This document shows, piece by piece, positions 1 through 9,703 of a stretch of DNA of 64,000 nucleotides. Location of the stretch: the NCBI GenBank assembly GCA_020137815.1, contig CM035359.1:7511382-7575381 (forward strand), in the 5' to 3' direction. Origin of the DNA: Hormiphora californensis. Its lineage: Eukaryota > Ctenophora > Tentaculata > Cydippida > Pleurobrachiidae. How positions within the stretch are numbered: position 1 is the first letter of the stretch; each line of letters starts with the position of its first letter. The notes below the pieces were generated by a model. It searched no databases, was not told where the DNA came from, and was given only the letters and a program-made list of their open reading frames with translations. The translations under genes were made by a program, and so were the position numbers.

Positions 1-32
1 AGAATGGAGAAACCTAACTTCAAACTTTCCAG

Positions 33-3000
33 GGTGTTCCTATTTTGTGGAGAACTACGCTGTGCTGACGGTCATAGCGGTTCTTATTGGAACACTCGGG
101 GGCCAGATCAACGTCTGTAATGTGAGTCTTAGTAGTAATTAGTAGTAGAGATTATCAATTATCATACAACGTCTGTAATGTGAGTCTTCCTGTTCGCAAT
201 TAGTAGTAGTGTAGAGAGTCTTCCTGTTCGCAATTACTAATCATAAATTGTATGATAATCTCTACACTCTACTAATTGCCAATTAGTAGTAGTGTAGAGA
301 TTATCATACAATTTATGATTTATCCATCTCCCACCTAGCTTTTCCTTGTTTTGTTGTTTGTTTTGGGTCTGGAAGATCTCCAATCTGCTGTAGTCGGACC
401 CCGACTTACCGGGGAAAACCATTTCCCTGAGCATCCTAGTAAATTGGAGTCCGACGGTATATCTAACGGTTCAATTACTAACCACTAACCGCGCCAAGCC
501 TCTGTTAACCACTGTGTGTATTTACAAATGTAAAGAAGGGTTAGAACATAACAAGGTTCCAATACTAACTGCACTGTGTATATTTCCAGGTTCCAATACT
601 AACTGCACTGTGTCTATTTCCAGGTTCCAATACTAACTGCACTGTGTGTATTTCCAGGTAGCCCGGTTATCCGAGTGGAATCCCAGAAAGAGCGGTGCGG
701 CTAATGGGATCATGGGATTCTTTATGGGTATCAGTGGGTTTGTGGGAAGTGTCATGTGCAGTGCAGTCATCAACCCTGATAACAAAGAGTGAGTTAATTA
801 GTTGGGTAATTAGTTGGGTAATTAGTTGGGTAATTAGTTGGGCTAATTAGTTGGGTAATTAGTTGGGTAATTAGTTGGGTAATTGGGGGCTAATTAGTTG
901 GGTAATTGTGGTAATTAGTTGGATAATTAGTTGGATAATTAGTTGGATAATTAGTTGGGTAATTAGTTGGGTAATTGGGGGCTAATTAGTTGGGTAATTG
1001 GGGGCTAATTAATTGGGTAATTGTGGGCTAATTAGTTGGATAATTGGGGGCTAATTATTAAAAATCATCATCTTCTTCGAGTGTCGGGTGTGATACCCTA
1101 AAGAACTATCGTGCCTTGTTTATAAGAAATGTTAAAACTTGTATTTGAGAAGGAACGGCGAGTATTACCAACAATGCATCGTGCCTTTTTTATAAATGTT
1201 CAAACTTGTAACTGAGAAGGAAGGGCGAGAGTGCGAGACTATTGAGCGTCAGTTGCCTATACGATCACGACAGATTAAACATTTCCTCTTGGTCATCCTT
1301 AGTTCTAAAGTCTGCTCCCAGTGTTCCTCAACATGGACAATAACTTTGCGACGATGTCTGATCCAGAAACAGTAACATCTTCGGGAAGCGACTTTGCTCG
1401 GTATGCTCTCAAACCCCTAACCATAACGATGTGCGTCCTGGGGCTGATAAGTAACCTACTTCTGGTGGTGACGATCTTTGCCCGATGTCGCCGGTGGACT
1501 GACCTCCCTATCACCTCGACCCTCTATCTACACATCTGTGCTGTGAACATCATTGGGTGTCTCGACATCCCCTTCCTCATTCCCTTTTGGCATGTAGGAG
1601 GTTTGGTCAATTCATTCTTTGTCATGATCATAAATGTCTTGGCTAATGCTCGGCCTGCACTCCTACTATCCATTTACGTCTTTAGACTTCTGTGCATCGT
1701 CCGTCCCTCACCTATTTTCAACAGAGATGAAGTCCAACGTCGCCGGCTGAAAACCCTAATTTGGTGTATTTGGATTGGAGCCTTGGTTGTTTCTGTCATC
1801 GGGCTGGTATGCTACTTGAAAAATTTTTGCGGAGTAAAAGTTGACTACGCGTCGGTTTTTGTTGGGATTTTAGCGATCTTCTTACAGACTATGATTATCT
1901 TGGTCTCTGTTGCCATGGTGGCATATCTGAGTGTTTTGTACCGACGGTTTAGCTACAACCATTCTGAGGTCACTCCCCTTCTTGATGGTGGTAACGCTGC
2001 CCTACTTGAAAACATTGCCCTAACTCTTCGAATAGTCTGCTCCACACTTCTTGTCGATCTCTTCTGCTTCTCCTTCACTATGGTGATGAATGTTGAAACT
2101 GTCATCTGGTCGCTTAACCCGGACGTACCCCTGGCTTTCTACCGTCGCCTCTATCACTGGCTGGGAAGTCGACCACTATTGATGCACTTGTTCTTCACAC
2201 TCCCGGATGCAATCTATGCCACACTGGTTAGTTGGGTACTGATACTGGTACAAGGCAGTATGAGGCAGGCTCTGTGGGGCGTAGTGAAACGTGTGGCAAG
2301 GAGGTTCTGTGGTAGAAACAATGAGGAGTAGGGTCAATGAACAAATATTGGCAAATTGTAGCCTGTAACGAGAATTTGGTGGACATACAGTGTGAAATAC
2401 CAGTGCAATTAACTGAAAACGAGACAATATGTATCTATATTAGAATTACTGCAAGGTTCCTCTGTTTTGTTCGTAAGATGATATGATAAGCCATTAGATG
2501 ATGATACGTTAAAATGTTTGAAGAAATCTTTACAGTTTACATTTGTCCCGTACATGATTTTGTTGATTCATTAAAAAACCAGACTGTTAACTTCGCGTCT
2601 TACAACCAGCAACAATTCGAAAAAGTCCCCCATCATCCACAAAAGATCTAAATGCTTACTCTAGCCGATATGTAGAGTAGACTATAGTATATAGTAATTA
2701 TATGGGGTATTGATAAACAGGGTTACATTGACAAATGGTAGAGTTAGCACAGTGTCCATAACTCCCCCTCCTCTCTCTCTCCAGGCCTGTTCTCGTCAAT
2801 ACAACCACCCTACTAAAATATAGTTCGACGCGACGCGACGCGCGATCGATGAACGATCGATAAACGATCGATATCGATCGTTTATCGATCGTTCATCGAT
2901 CGTTCATCGATCGCGCGTCGCGTCGCGTCGAACTATATTTTAGTAGGGCAGTGTCCATAACTCCCCCTCCTCTCTCTCTCCAGGCCTGTTCTCGTCAATA

Positions 3001-6000
3001 CAACCAGTGGAAGTGATACGATCTTTGTTGATCCTGAAGTGATAGGAAACATTCGGTATATTTGGTTGGCATGGGCTGGTGCTGTTGCTGCTCTCTTCAT
3101 CCCAGGTACTATTATACTATTATAGGTGTTATATCTACCCGTGGATATAGTGAGGGCACCTCCCCCTAGCCTGGCCTGGACGCCTGGTACTGTACCCGTA
3201 CTGTATATATGTACCTGTATGGGATACCTAGCTTGGTGTTATACCAACCCACATTGGCATGTTCCTGGCCACAAGACACAGCTTGAATTGTTCAATGTTC
3301 ATACTTTCACAGTATGACCAGTATGTATAAATAATGTTTCTACATTGTATATTACTAATTTGCAGGTGTATTTATCCTGCGACCACCAACCCCTGAGGAA
3401 GTGTGTACCCAGGATGATCTACTAGGAGGAGACAGCTTCGAGAGTGTGGAACTGCTACCAAGGTATTATAGCTTAGTAGTTACTATTACCTAGCAGATAT
3501 ATTAGTTTAGTAGTTACTATTATCTAGCAGATACTATCATAGTTTAGTAGTTACTATTATCTAGCAGATACTATCATAGTTTAGTAGTTACTATTACCTA
3601 GCAGATACTATCATAGTTTAGTAGTTACTATTACCTAGCAGATACTATCATAGTTTAGTAGTTACTATTATCTAGCAGATATATTAGTTTAGTAGTTACT
3701 ATTATCTAGCAGATACTATCATAGTTTAGTAGTTACTATTACCTAGCAGATACTATCATAGTTTAGTAGTTACTATTACCTAGCAGATACTATCATAGTT
3801 TAGTAGTTACTATTACCTAGCAGATATATATCTACTATCCACAAGGAACATACATGTACCAATGTCATATCTAGCTAAAGTCTCACCCGCAAACCTATAA
3901 CATATGTTCCCGGCCGTTCCATGTTCCCGGCCGTGTTGTCAGTCAACCCTGTTTTCTCATAGGACCAAGCCAGTCGGACCTGATTTCTCAGTCAAGGAGC
4001 TATTTAGAACTCCTAAATTCTACGTTCTCTACTTAATTATTCTTATCCTATCTCTGGTAGGTGCAGACAGACATACAGACAGACACACAGACAGACACAC
4101 AGACACACAGACACAGTTACCAAACTGTTAGACCTGTTTGTCCTGTCTATTCTGTGAGCTACTAAACATATGACATCCTCTCTATTGTCAGGTGCTGTTG
4201 ACTTCCACAGAGCTGTACAAGTTTATTGGGATTGAAGCGATCAACGATGATAAATTCCTGAATATTGTCGGTGCAGCTGGTTCCATAGCCAATGCTTTTG
4301 GTAGGATAACCTGGGGACTAATTCTTGATAGAATTGGGACCAAGTGGACCTTTTTCACCGCATTCTTTATACAGGTATAATAGTAACAGATAGAGTGGCC
4401 AAGTGTATAGAAACACAAGCTTCACACACAGACAGGGGGGGGGGGCGGAGAAGGCAGGAGTACCTTCTCCAGCTTGGAGGACTTTAGACAATAAGATTAA
4501 TAGGGGAGGGGGCATAAAAATCTTCTTCTTCTTCGAGTGTCAGGTGTGATACCCTAAAGAACTATCGTGCCTTGTTTATAAGAAATGTTGAAACTTGTAT
4601 CTGAGAAGTAAAAATACAAATGCTCGACAGTTTCAACGCAAAATCTTATTGTAAATCTTCGCTAGAATTAAATTTGTATCTGTTTTCTGTCTATGTCGGA
4701 TATTTTTGGTGAAATCTGTTACTGAGAAGGGGCGGCACAGTAACGCCCCTTCTCGCCGGGACAATCACGTGCAACATATTTTGCACGTGACTCATACGTG
4801 GCGTTAAACATTTCATTTCCTCTTAAATTTCATCGTGCGCTCAGTTATTTCGCTACGATATCTGTTCACTTCTCCCCGTATTTTTAATAGAAGTGATAGT
4901 ATAAGTTATAAATCTAGGTAGTGAGCAGTATTACCAACAATGCTTCGTGCCTTTTTAAATTTTGAAACTTGTATCTGAGAAGGAACGGAGAGACTATTGA
5001 GCGTCAGTTGCCTATTATATACTCACGAGAGATTAAACGTTTCATTTCCTCTTAGTCGTTTTTACTGGGGCAATTTCTAAAGTCTGCTCCCAGTGTTCCT
5101 CAACATGGACAATAACTTTGCGACGATGTCTGATCCAGAAACAATAACATCTTCGGGAAGCGACTTTGCTCGGTATGCTCTCGAACCCCTAACCATAACG
5201 ATGTGCGTCCTGGGGCTGATAAGTAACCTACTTCTGGTGGTGACGATCTTTGCCCGATTTCGCCAGTGGACTGACCTCCCTATCACCTCGACCCTCTATC
5301 TACACATCTGTGCTGTGAACATCATGGTGTGTATCAGTATCCCCTTCCTCATTCCCTTTTGGAATAGTAGTAGTAGTAGTAGTACTATGTCATTCTTTGT
5401 CATAATCCTAGATGCCTTGGCTATTGCTCGGCCTACACTATTACTATCCATTTACGTCTTTAGACTTCTGTGCATCGTCCGTCCCTCACCTATTTTCAAC
5501 AGAGATGAAGTCCAACGTCACCGGCTGAAAACCCTAATCCGGTGTATTTGGATTGGAGCCTTGGTTATTTCTGTCACCGTGCGGGTATGCGACATCAAAA
5601 TATTTATCGGAGTAAAAGTTGACTACGCGATACTTTTTATTGGGATTTTAGGGATCTTCTTACAGGCTATGATTATCGTGGTCTCTGTTGCCATGGTGGC
5701 ATATCTGAGTGTTTTGTACCGACGGTTTAGCTACAACCATTCTGAGGTCACTCCCCTTCTTGATGGTGGCAACGCTGCCCTACTTGAAAACATCGCCCTA
5801 ACTATTCGAATAGTCTGCTCCACACTCCTTGTCGATATCTTCTGCTTCTCCTTCGCTATGGTGATGAATGTTGAAATTGTCATCTGGACGTTTAACACGG
5901 ACGTACGCCCGGCTATCTACCTTCGCCTCTATCACTGGCTGGGAAGTCAACAACAAATGATGGACTTGTTCCTCATGCTCCCAAGTACAATCTATGCCGC

Positions 6001-9000
6001 ACTGATTACTTGGGTACTGATACTGGTACAAGCCAGTATGAGGCAGGCTCTGTGGGGCGTAGTGAAACGTGTGGCAAGGAGGTTCTGTGGTAGAGACAAT
6101 GAGGAGTAGGATCAATGAACAAATATTGGCAAATTGTAGCCTGTAACGAGAATTTGGTGGACATACAGTTTGAAATACCAGTACAATTAACTGAAAACGA
6201 GACAATATGTATCTATATTAGAATTACCGCGAAGTTCCTCTGTTTTGTTCATAAGATGATATAATAAGCCATTAGATGATGGTACGTTAAAATGTTTGAA
6301 GAAATCTTTACATTTTACATTTGTCCCGTGATGATTTTGTTGATTCATTGAAAAACCAGACTGTTAACTTTGCGTGTTCCAACCAGCAACAATTCGAAAA
6401 AAAAGTTCACAATCATCTTCAGAAGATCTAAATGCTTACTCTAGAGGATATATAGAGTATACTATTATAGTATATAGTATAGACTATATGGGGCAGGCGT
6501 TTATTCCCAGGGAAGATCTATAATTCCATCTCCCCCTCCCAAGGAAGATCTATAATTCCATCTCCTGGGGAAGATCTATAATTCCATCTCCCCCTCTCAG
6601 GGAAGGTCTATAATTCCATCTCCCCCTCTCAGGGAAGATCTATAACTCCATCTCCCCCTCCCAGGGAAGATCTATAATTCCATCACCCCCTCCCAGGAAA
6701 GATCTATAATTCCATCTCCCCCTCCCAGGGAAGATCTATAACTCCATCTCCCCCTCCCAGGGAAGATCTATAATTCCATCACCCCCTCCCAGGGAAGATC
6801 TATAATTCCATCTCCCCCTCCCAGGGAAGATCTATGATTCCATCTTCCCCTCCCAGGGACCCCTGACGATAGCACTACACTACAGCAAGTGGGCAAAATG
6901 GGGATATCTAGCAAACATTTGCATCGTCAGCTTCTGTGCTGGAATCTTCACGTGTATAGCACCCGCCTGTATAGAGCTGTTCGGTAAGTTTTGTTTTATT
7001 TTATCTAACTATATCTAATGCAAATTTGCACGGAAATGTGACACCCTATCGTCAATGTGACGACGTGATCCGTCAGCGTGACGACATGATCCGTCAGTGT
7101 GACGACGTGATTCGTAGGTATCACGTATCACACGTGTTGAGAACTGCTTGCGACTTGAGGGGTCACATCACATGTATAAAAGGGAGAGAAAGAGAGAAAA
7201 AGAGAGGAATCACATAGCATATAGCAGACAGGCAGAGAGAAAAACAGACCCCTCGATTTGCGATCGGTACGATCGCCACAGTTTTGCTAGTTTTATAAAT
7301 GCGTATATAACACGAGGTAGACAGAGACAAAGAGAGAGAGAGAGAGACAGAGATGGAGAGAATGCTAACAGCATTGCCTAATACTACGATTCATTCAAAG
7401 CTGATCAGCATCAGTAACAACCCCTCCCTCCCCCCGCTCTCTCTCTCTCTCTCCCTCTCTCTCCCAGTTAGCAGAGACATCTCACTAACAACCCCTCCCT
7501 CCCAGGTAGTAGAGACATCTCCCTAACAACCCCTCCCTCTCCCAGGTAGCAGAGACATCTCCCTAACAACCCCTCCCTCTCCCAGGTAGCAGAGACACTC
7601 CCTAACAACCCCTCCCTCTCCCAGGTAGCAGAGACATCTCCCTAACAACCCCTCCCTCTCCCAGGTAGTAGAGACATCTCCCTAACAACCCCTCCCTCTC
7701 CCAGGTAGCAGAGACATCTCCCTAACAACCCCTCCCTCTCCCAGGTAGCAGAGACATCTCCCTAACAACCCCTCCCTCTCCCAGGTAGCAGAGACATCTC
7801 CCTAACAACCCCTCCCTCCCAGGTAGCAGAGACATCTCCCTAACAACCCCTCCCTCCCAGGTAGCAGAGACATCTCACTAACAACCCCTCCCTCTCCCAG
7901 GTAGTAGAGACATCTCCCTAACAACCCCTCCCTCTCCCAGGTAGTAGAGACATCTCCCTAACAACCCCTCCCTCCCAGGTAGCAGAGACATCTCCCTAAC
8001 AACCCCTCCCTCCCAGGTAGCAGAGACATCTCCCTAACAACCCCTCCCTCCCAGGTAGCAGAGACATCTCACTAACAACCCCTCCCTCTCCCAGGTAGCA
8101 GAGACATCTCACTAACAACCCCTCCCTCTCCCAGGTAGCAGAGACATCTCACTAACAACCCCTCCCTCCTAGGTAGCAGAGACATCGGCAGGTGAGTAGA
8201 ACTTCGCTCCTAATAAAAGGCTGCAATAAAAGGCTGCAATAAAAGGCTGCAGAAAAAGGCTGCAGAAAAAGGCTGCAGTAAAAGGCTGCAATAAAAGGCT
8301 GCAGAAAAAGGCTGCAATAAAAGGCTGCAATAAAAGGCTATCCCACCGCTATGTATTTTCCATTAGTCTTTCCGTATCGATCCACAATTCAGTAGAGGTA
8401 GTCAGTAACTACTGAGAGTGTTGGTCTAATGAGGTAGAAAACGGCCGAAATCTCGAGTTCGCTTTTCGTGATTTTAGCACTAGAGTCCGCTTACCGATAT
8501 ATTGATTGAGCGTGTAGCACAATGAGTGCTACACGCACTCACAATACGACAGGTGAACCACCCAACCACTTGGTTCACCTATCATAGTGTCTACCTCATT
8601 ATACCTACACTCTCAGTAGTTACTGACTACCTCTACTGAATCGTGGATCGATACGGCCGGAAAGACTAATGGAGAATACATAGCGGTGGGATAGCGGTAG
8701 AGAATCACGTATCGGGACCGATGAGGTCTCATTGTCAATTGGTAACCGCTTTTCATTAGAGGATACCATGGTACGTGATACCATACCGTGATTCTGATTT
8801 TTCACTCTCTCAGTTCTCACTCGTACTCGCTCTCTATCTCGGTCTCACTATCGCCTATGGTCTAGTTGGATACGTGACACGAATCACTATAATTAGGGGA
8901 GGGTGATTCGGTCTCTTTACAGCCGATACGCGATACGAAACACTATTAGGGGAGGACGATTCGGTCTATCCCACGCTTTAGTCTGGTTGGATACGTGATC

Positions 9001-9703
9001 CCTTGCAGCCTTTTATTGCAGCCTTTTATTGCAGCCTTTTTCTGCAGCCTTTTATTGCAGCCTTTTACTGCAGCCTTTTTCTGCAGCCTTTTTCTGCAGC
9101 CTTTTTCTGCAGCCTTTTTCTGCAGCCTTTTATTGCAGCCTTTTATTGCAGCCTTTTATTAGGAGCGAAGTTCTACTCACCTGCCGAGACATCTCACTAA
9201 CAACCCCTCCCTCTCCCAGGTAGCAGAGACATCTCCCTAACAACCCCTCCCTCCCAGGTAGCAGAGACATCTCACTAACAACCCCTCCCTCTCCCAGGTA
9301 GCAGAGACATCTCCCTAACAACCCCTCCCTCCCAGGTAGCAGAGACATCTCCCTAACAACCCCTCCCTCCCAGGTAGCAGAGACATCTCACTAACAACCC
9401 CTCCCTCTCCCAGGTAGCAGAGACATCTCCCTAACAACCCCTCCCTCCCAGGTAGCAGAGACATCTCCCTAACAACCCCTCCCTCCCAGGTAGCAGAGAC
9501 ATCTCCCTAACAACCCCTCCCTCCCAGGTAGCAGAGACATCTCACTAAAGTACGCACTGACCCTCTCTGCGGAGAGTTTTGGGTGTGTGATGTTCTTCCT
9601 CCTTCAGCTAGGACAGGAGTACCTATTTGATGAGTTGGTGTTCCTGATCCTGATGGGGGCACCATCCCTCCTAGCTGCTCTTCTAGCTGTCCTCTGCTTC
9701 TAG
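33..9703 (+). CDS. MFS transporter, C-terminal part (5' end outside window)
   Basis: Eight exons join in one open frame: 33-121, 658-788, 2984-3105, 3366-3462, 3963-4056, 4192-4374, 6857-6983, 9528-9703 (TAG stop), about 338 residues. All introns are GT-AG and every phase matches. The protein shows about nine hydrophobic segments. A motif-A-like loop between helices reads GRITWGLILDRIGTK, and an upstream helix pair carries WNPRKSGAANGI, the W-x-P-x-x-x-G-x-A-x-G pattern seen in oxalate:formate-antiporter-like and related MFS carriers. A polar loop (about 50 residues, acidic) separates the two six-helix halves, as usual for this fold. By family it should move a small organic solute across a membrane; the substrate cannot be read from the sequence. 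Two receptor genes lie inside its introns on the same strand, and several introns end in repeated splice sites. MFS identity is confident, subfamily is not. Confidence 0.85.
390..455. repeat. Degenerate terminus of the CAGTCGGACCCCG element family
   Basis: About 65 bp begin and end with inverted GTCGGACCCCGA-like motifs. They match the ends of the full elements at 30769-31624 and 50219-51091. It lies in an intron of the MFS gene and looks like a decayed internally deleted copy. Confidence 0.5.
555..657 (+). repeat. Three tandem copies of an intron 3' end
   Basis: A unit of about 34 bp is repeated three times directly before the MFS exon that starts at 658. Each copy holds a perfect TACTAAC branch point and ends in TATTTCCAG, so the intron ends with three equivalent acceptors. 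Use of an upstream copy would add sequence to the exon. Confidence 0.85.
796..1050. repeat. 12-bp tandem repeat in MFS intron
   Basis: About 20 imperfect copies of the unit TAATTAGTTGGG begin shortly after the donor site of the 658-788 exon. Variants with GTAATTGGGGGC are interspersed. No coding potential. Confidence 0.9.
1058..2710 (+). repeat. Segmental duplication, copy 1 (receptor gene plus flanks)
   Basis: This segment matches 4515-6494 from about 270 bp upstream of the receptor ORF to about 380 bp downstream of it. Shared landmarks include CTTCGAGTGTCGGGTG at the left edge and ATGCTTACTCTAG at the right. Both copies lie in different introns of the same host MFS gene. Copy 2 has about 330 bp of extra sequence in its 5' flank. 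Confidence 0.85.
1333..2331 (+). CDS. Rhodopsin-like 7TM receptor, copy 1, intronless and nested
   Basis: A single uninterrupted ORF of 332 residues. I place the start at ATG 1333 (context CAACATGG), since the frame upstream opens only with GTG. A short Ser/Asp-rich N-terminus precedes TM1 (GLISNLLLVVTI, the class A G-N-x-x-V pattern). TM3 ends in YVFRLLCIVRP, which occupies the place of the E/DRY motif with Phe for the acid. TM7 contains DAIYATLVSW, a D-x-x-Y remnant of NPxxY. A basic C-tail (VKRVARRFCGR) ends the protein. The gene lies within an MFS intron on the same strand. Fast-diverging, intronless 7TM receptors of this kind are often lineage-expanded chemoreceptor-type genes; ligand and signalling are unknown. 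Confidence 0.8.
   Translation: MDNNFATMSDPETVTSSGSDFARYALKPLTITMCVLGLISNLLLVVTIFARCRRWTDLPITSTLYLHICAVNIIGCLDIPFLIPFWHVGGLVNSFFVMIINVLANARPALLLSIYVFRLLCIVRPSPIFNRDEVQRRRLKTLIWCIWIGALVVSVIGLVCYLKNFCGVKVDYASVFVGILAIFLQTMIILVSVAMVAYLSVLYRRFSYNHSEVTPLLDGGNAALLENIALTLRIVCSTLLVDLFCFSFTMVMNVETVIWSLNPDVPLAFYRRLYHWLGSRPLLMHLFFTLPDAIYATLVSWVLILVQGSMRQALWGVVKRVARRFCGRNNEE
2750..3006. repeat. 141-bp palindrome flanked by perfect 58-bp direct repeats over a splice acceptor
   Basis: 2808-2948 is an inverted repeat: the arms read CCCTACTAAAATATAGTTCG, then a CGACG-rich block, then 11-bp ATCGATCGTTC units around the centre (one extra unit on the right arm). It is flanked by identical 58-bp sequences (2750-2807 and 2949-3006). 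The 58 bp contain the pyrimidine tract, the AG acceptor and the first 23 bases of the MFS exon that begins at 2984. The right copy must be the used acceptor, because only it continues into the open exon. Confidence 0.9.
3466..3826. repeat. About 37-bp minisatellite just after a splice donor
   Basis: Around ten copies of a unit containing TTTAGTAGTTACTATTACC and CTAGCAGATACTATCA start within a few bases of the donor at 3463. The donor sequence itself looks like a diverged start of the first unit, but the GT is not copied. Confidence 0.85.
4060..4114. repeat. ACAGACAG/ACAC microsatellite
   Basis: A simple repeat of ACAGACAC units immediately downstream of the donor of the MFS exon ending at 4056. 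Confidence 0.9.
4515..6494 (+). repeat. Segmental duplication, copy 2 (receptor gene plus flanks)
   Basis: Partner of 1058-2710. It shares the same 5' flank, ORF and 3' flank, with extra sequence around 4610-4930 not present in copy 1. The MFS exons from 2984 to 4374 lie between the two copies. Confidence 0.85.
5105..6109 (+). CDS. Rhodopsin-like 7TM receptor, copy 2, intronless and nested
   Basis: A 334-residue ORF starting at ATG 5105 in the same CAACATGG context as copy 1. TM1, the segment RPSPIFNRDEVQR after TM3, the long intracellular stretch around SVLYRRFSYNHSEVTPLL and the basic tail are almost identical to copy 1. Differences cluster in and around the extracellular loops: copy 2 has a Ser run encoded by AGT triplets after PFWN, a changed second loop (VCDIKIFIG instead of VCYLKNFCG), and altered residues before TM7 (QQQMMDLFLML). 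The FRLLCIVRP motif after TM3 is kept. It is nested in the MFS intron 4375-6856. The pattern suggests a duplicated receptor whose ligand-facing surface is changing. Confidence 0.8.
   Translation: MDNNFATMSDPETITSSGSDFARYALEPLTITMCVLGLISNLLLVVTIFARFRQWTDLPITSTLYLHICAVNIMVCISIPFLIPFWNSSSSSSTMSFFVIILDALAIARPTLLLSIYVFRLLCIVRPSPIFNRDEVQRHRLKTLIRCIWIGALVISVTVRVCDIKIFIGVKVDYAILFIGILGIFLQAMIIVVSVAMVAYLSVLYRRFSYNHSEVTPLLDGGNAALLENIALTIRIVCSTLLVDIFCFSFAMVMNVEIVIWTFNTDVRPAIYLRLYHWLGSQQQMMDLFLMLPSTIYAALITWVLILVQASMRQALWGVVKRVARRFCGRDNEE
6498..6856 (+). repeat. 33-bp minisatellite of repeated 3' splice sites
   Basis: About eleven copies of a unit made of GGGAAGATCTATAATTCCAT followed by CTCCCCCTCCCAG end exactly at the acceptor of the MFS exon at 6857. 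Every unit ends in a pyrimidine-rich CCCAG followed by GG, so each is acceptor-like. Confidence 0.9.
7462..8186 (+). repeat. 38/40-bp minisatellite copying an intron-exon junction, left block
   Basis: About 18 copies contain CCCTCCCAG, then GTAGCAGAGACATCTC, the first bases of the last MFS exon (true exon start 9528), then CCTAACAACCCCT. Each unit therefore carries an acceptor plus exon sequence. The array is split by the foldback element 8187-9185 and continues at 9186-9527. Confidence 0.9.
8187..9185. mobile_element. 999-bp foldback element, family with GGCAGGT termini, 8-bp target duplication
   Basis: The ends are inverted copies beginning GGCAGGTGAGTAGAACTTCG, followed inward by tandem ATAAAAGGCTGCA units (8216-8334; mirrored at 9003-9165). 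A second inverted repeat (about 8334-8430 versus 8600-8695) fills the interior. The 8-bp flank GAGACATC is present at 8179-8186 and 9186-9193. No ORF of note. An 8-bp duplication is typical of hAT-type transposition, so it is probably a non-autonomous hAT-like foldback element. A close relative in architecture is at 25713-26827. Confidence 0.85.
9186..9527 (+). repeat. Minisatellite copying an intron-exon junction, right block
   Basis: Continuation of the 7462-8186 array, about nine units. The last unit runs directly into the open coding sequence at 9528, so the final acceptor CTCCCAG is the one that must be used for the modelled protein. Confidence 0.9.

Noticed and set aside
9003-9348. Repetitive ORFs reading LQPFIAAFYC and similar
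   Set aside because: Translations of transposon sub-terminal repeats and of the splice-site minisatellite.
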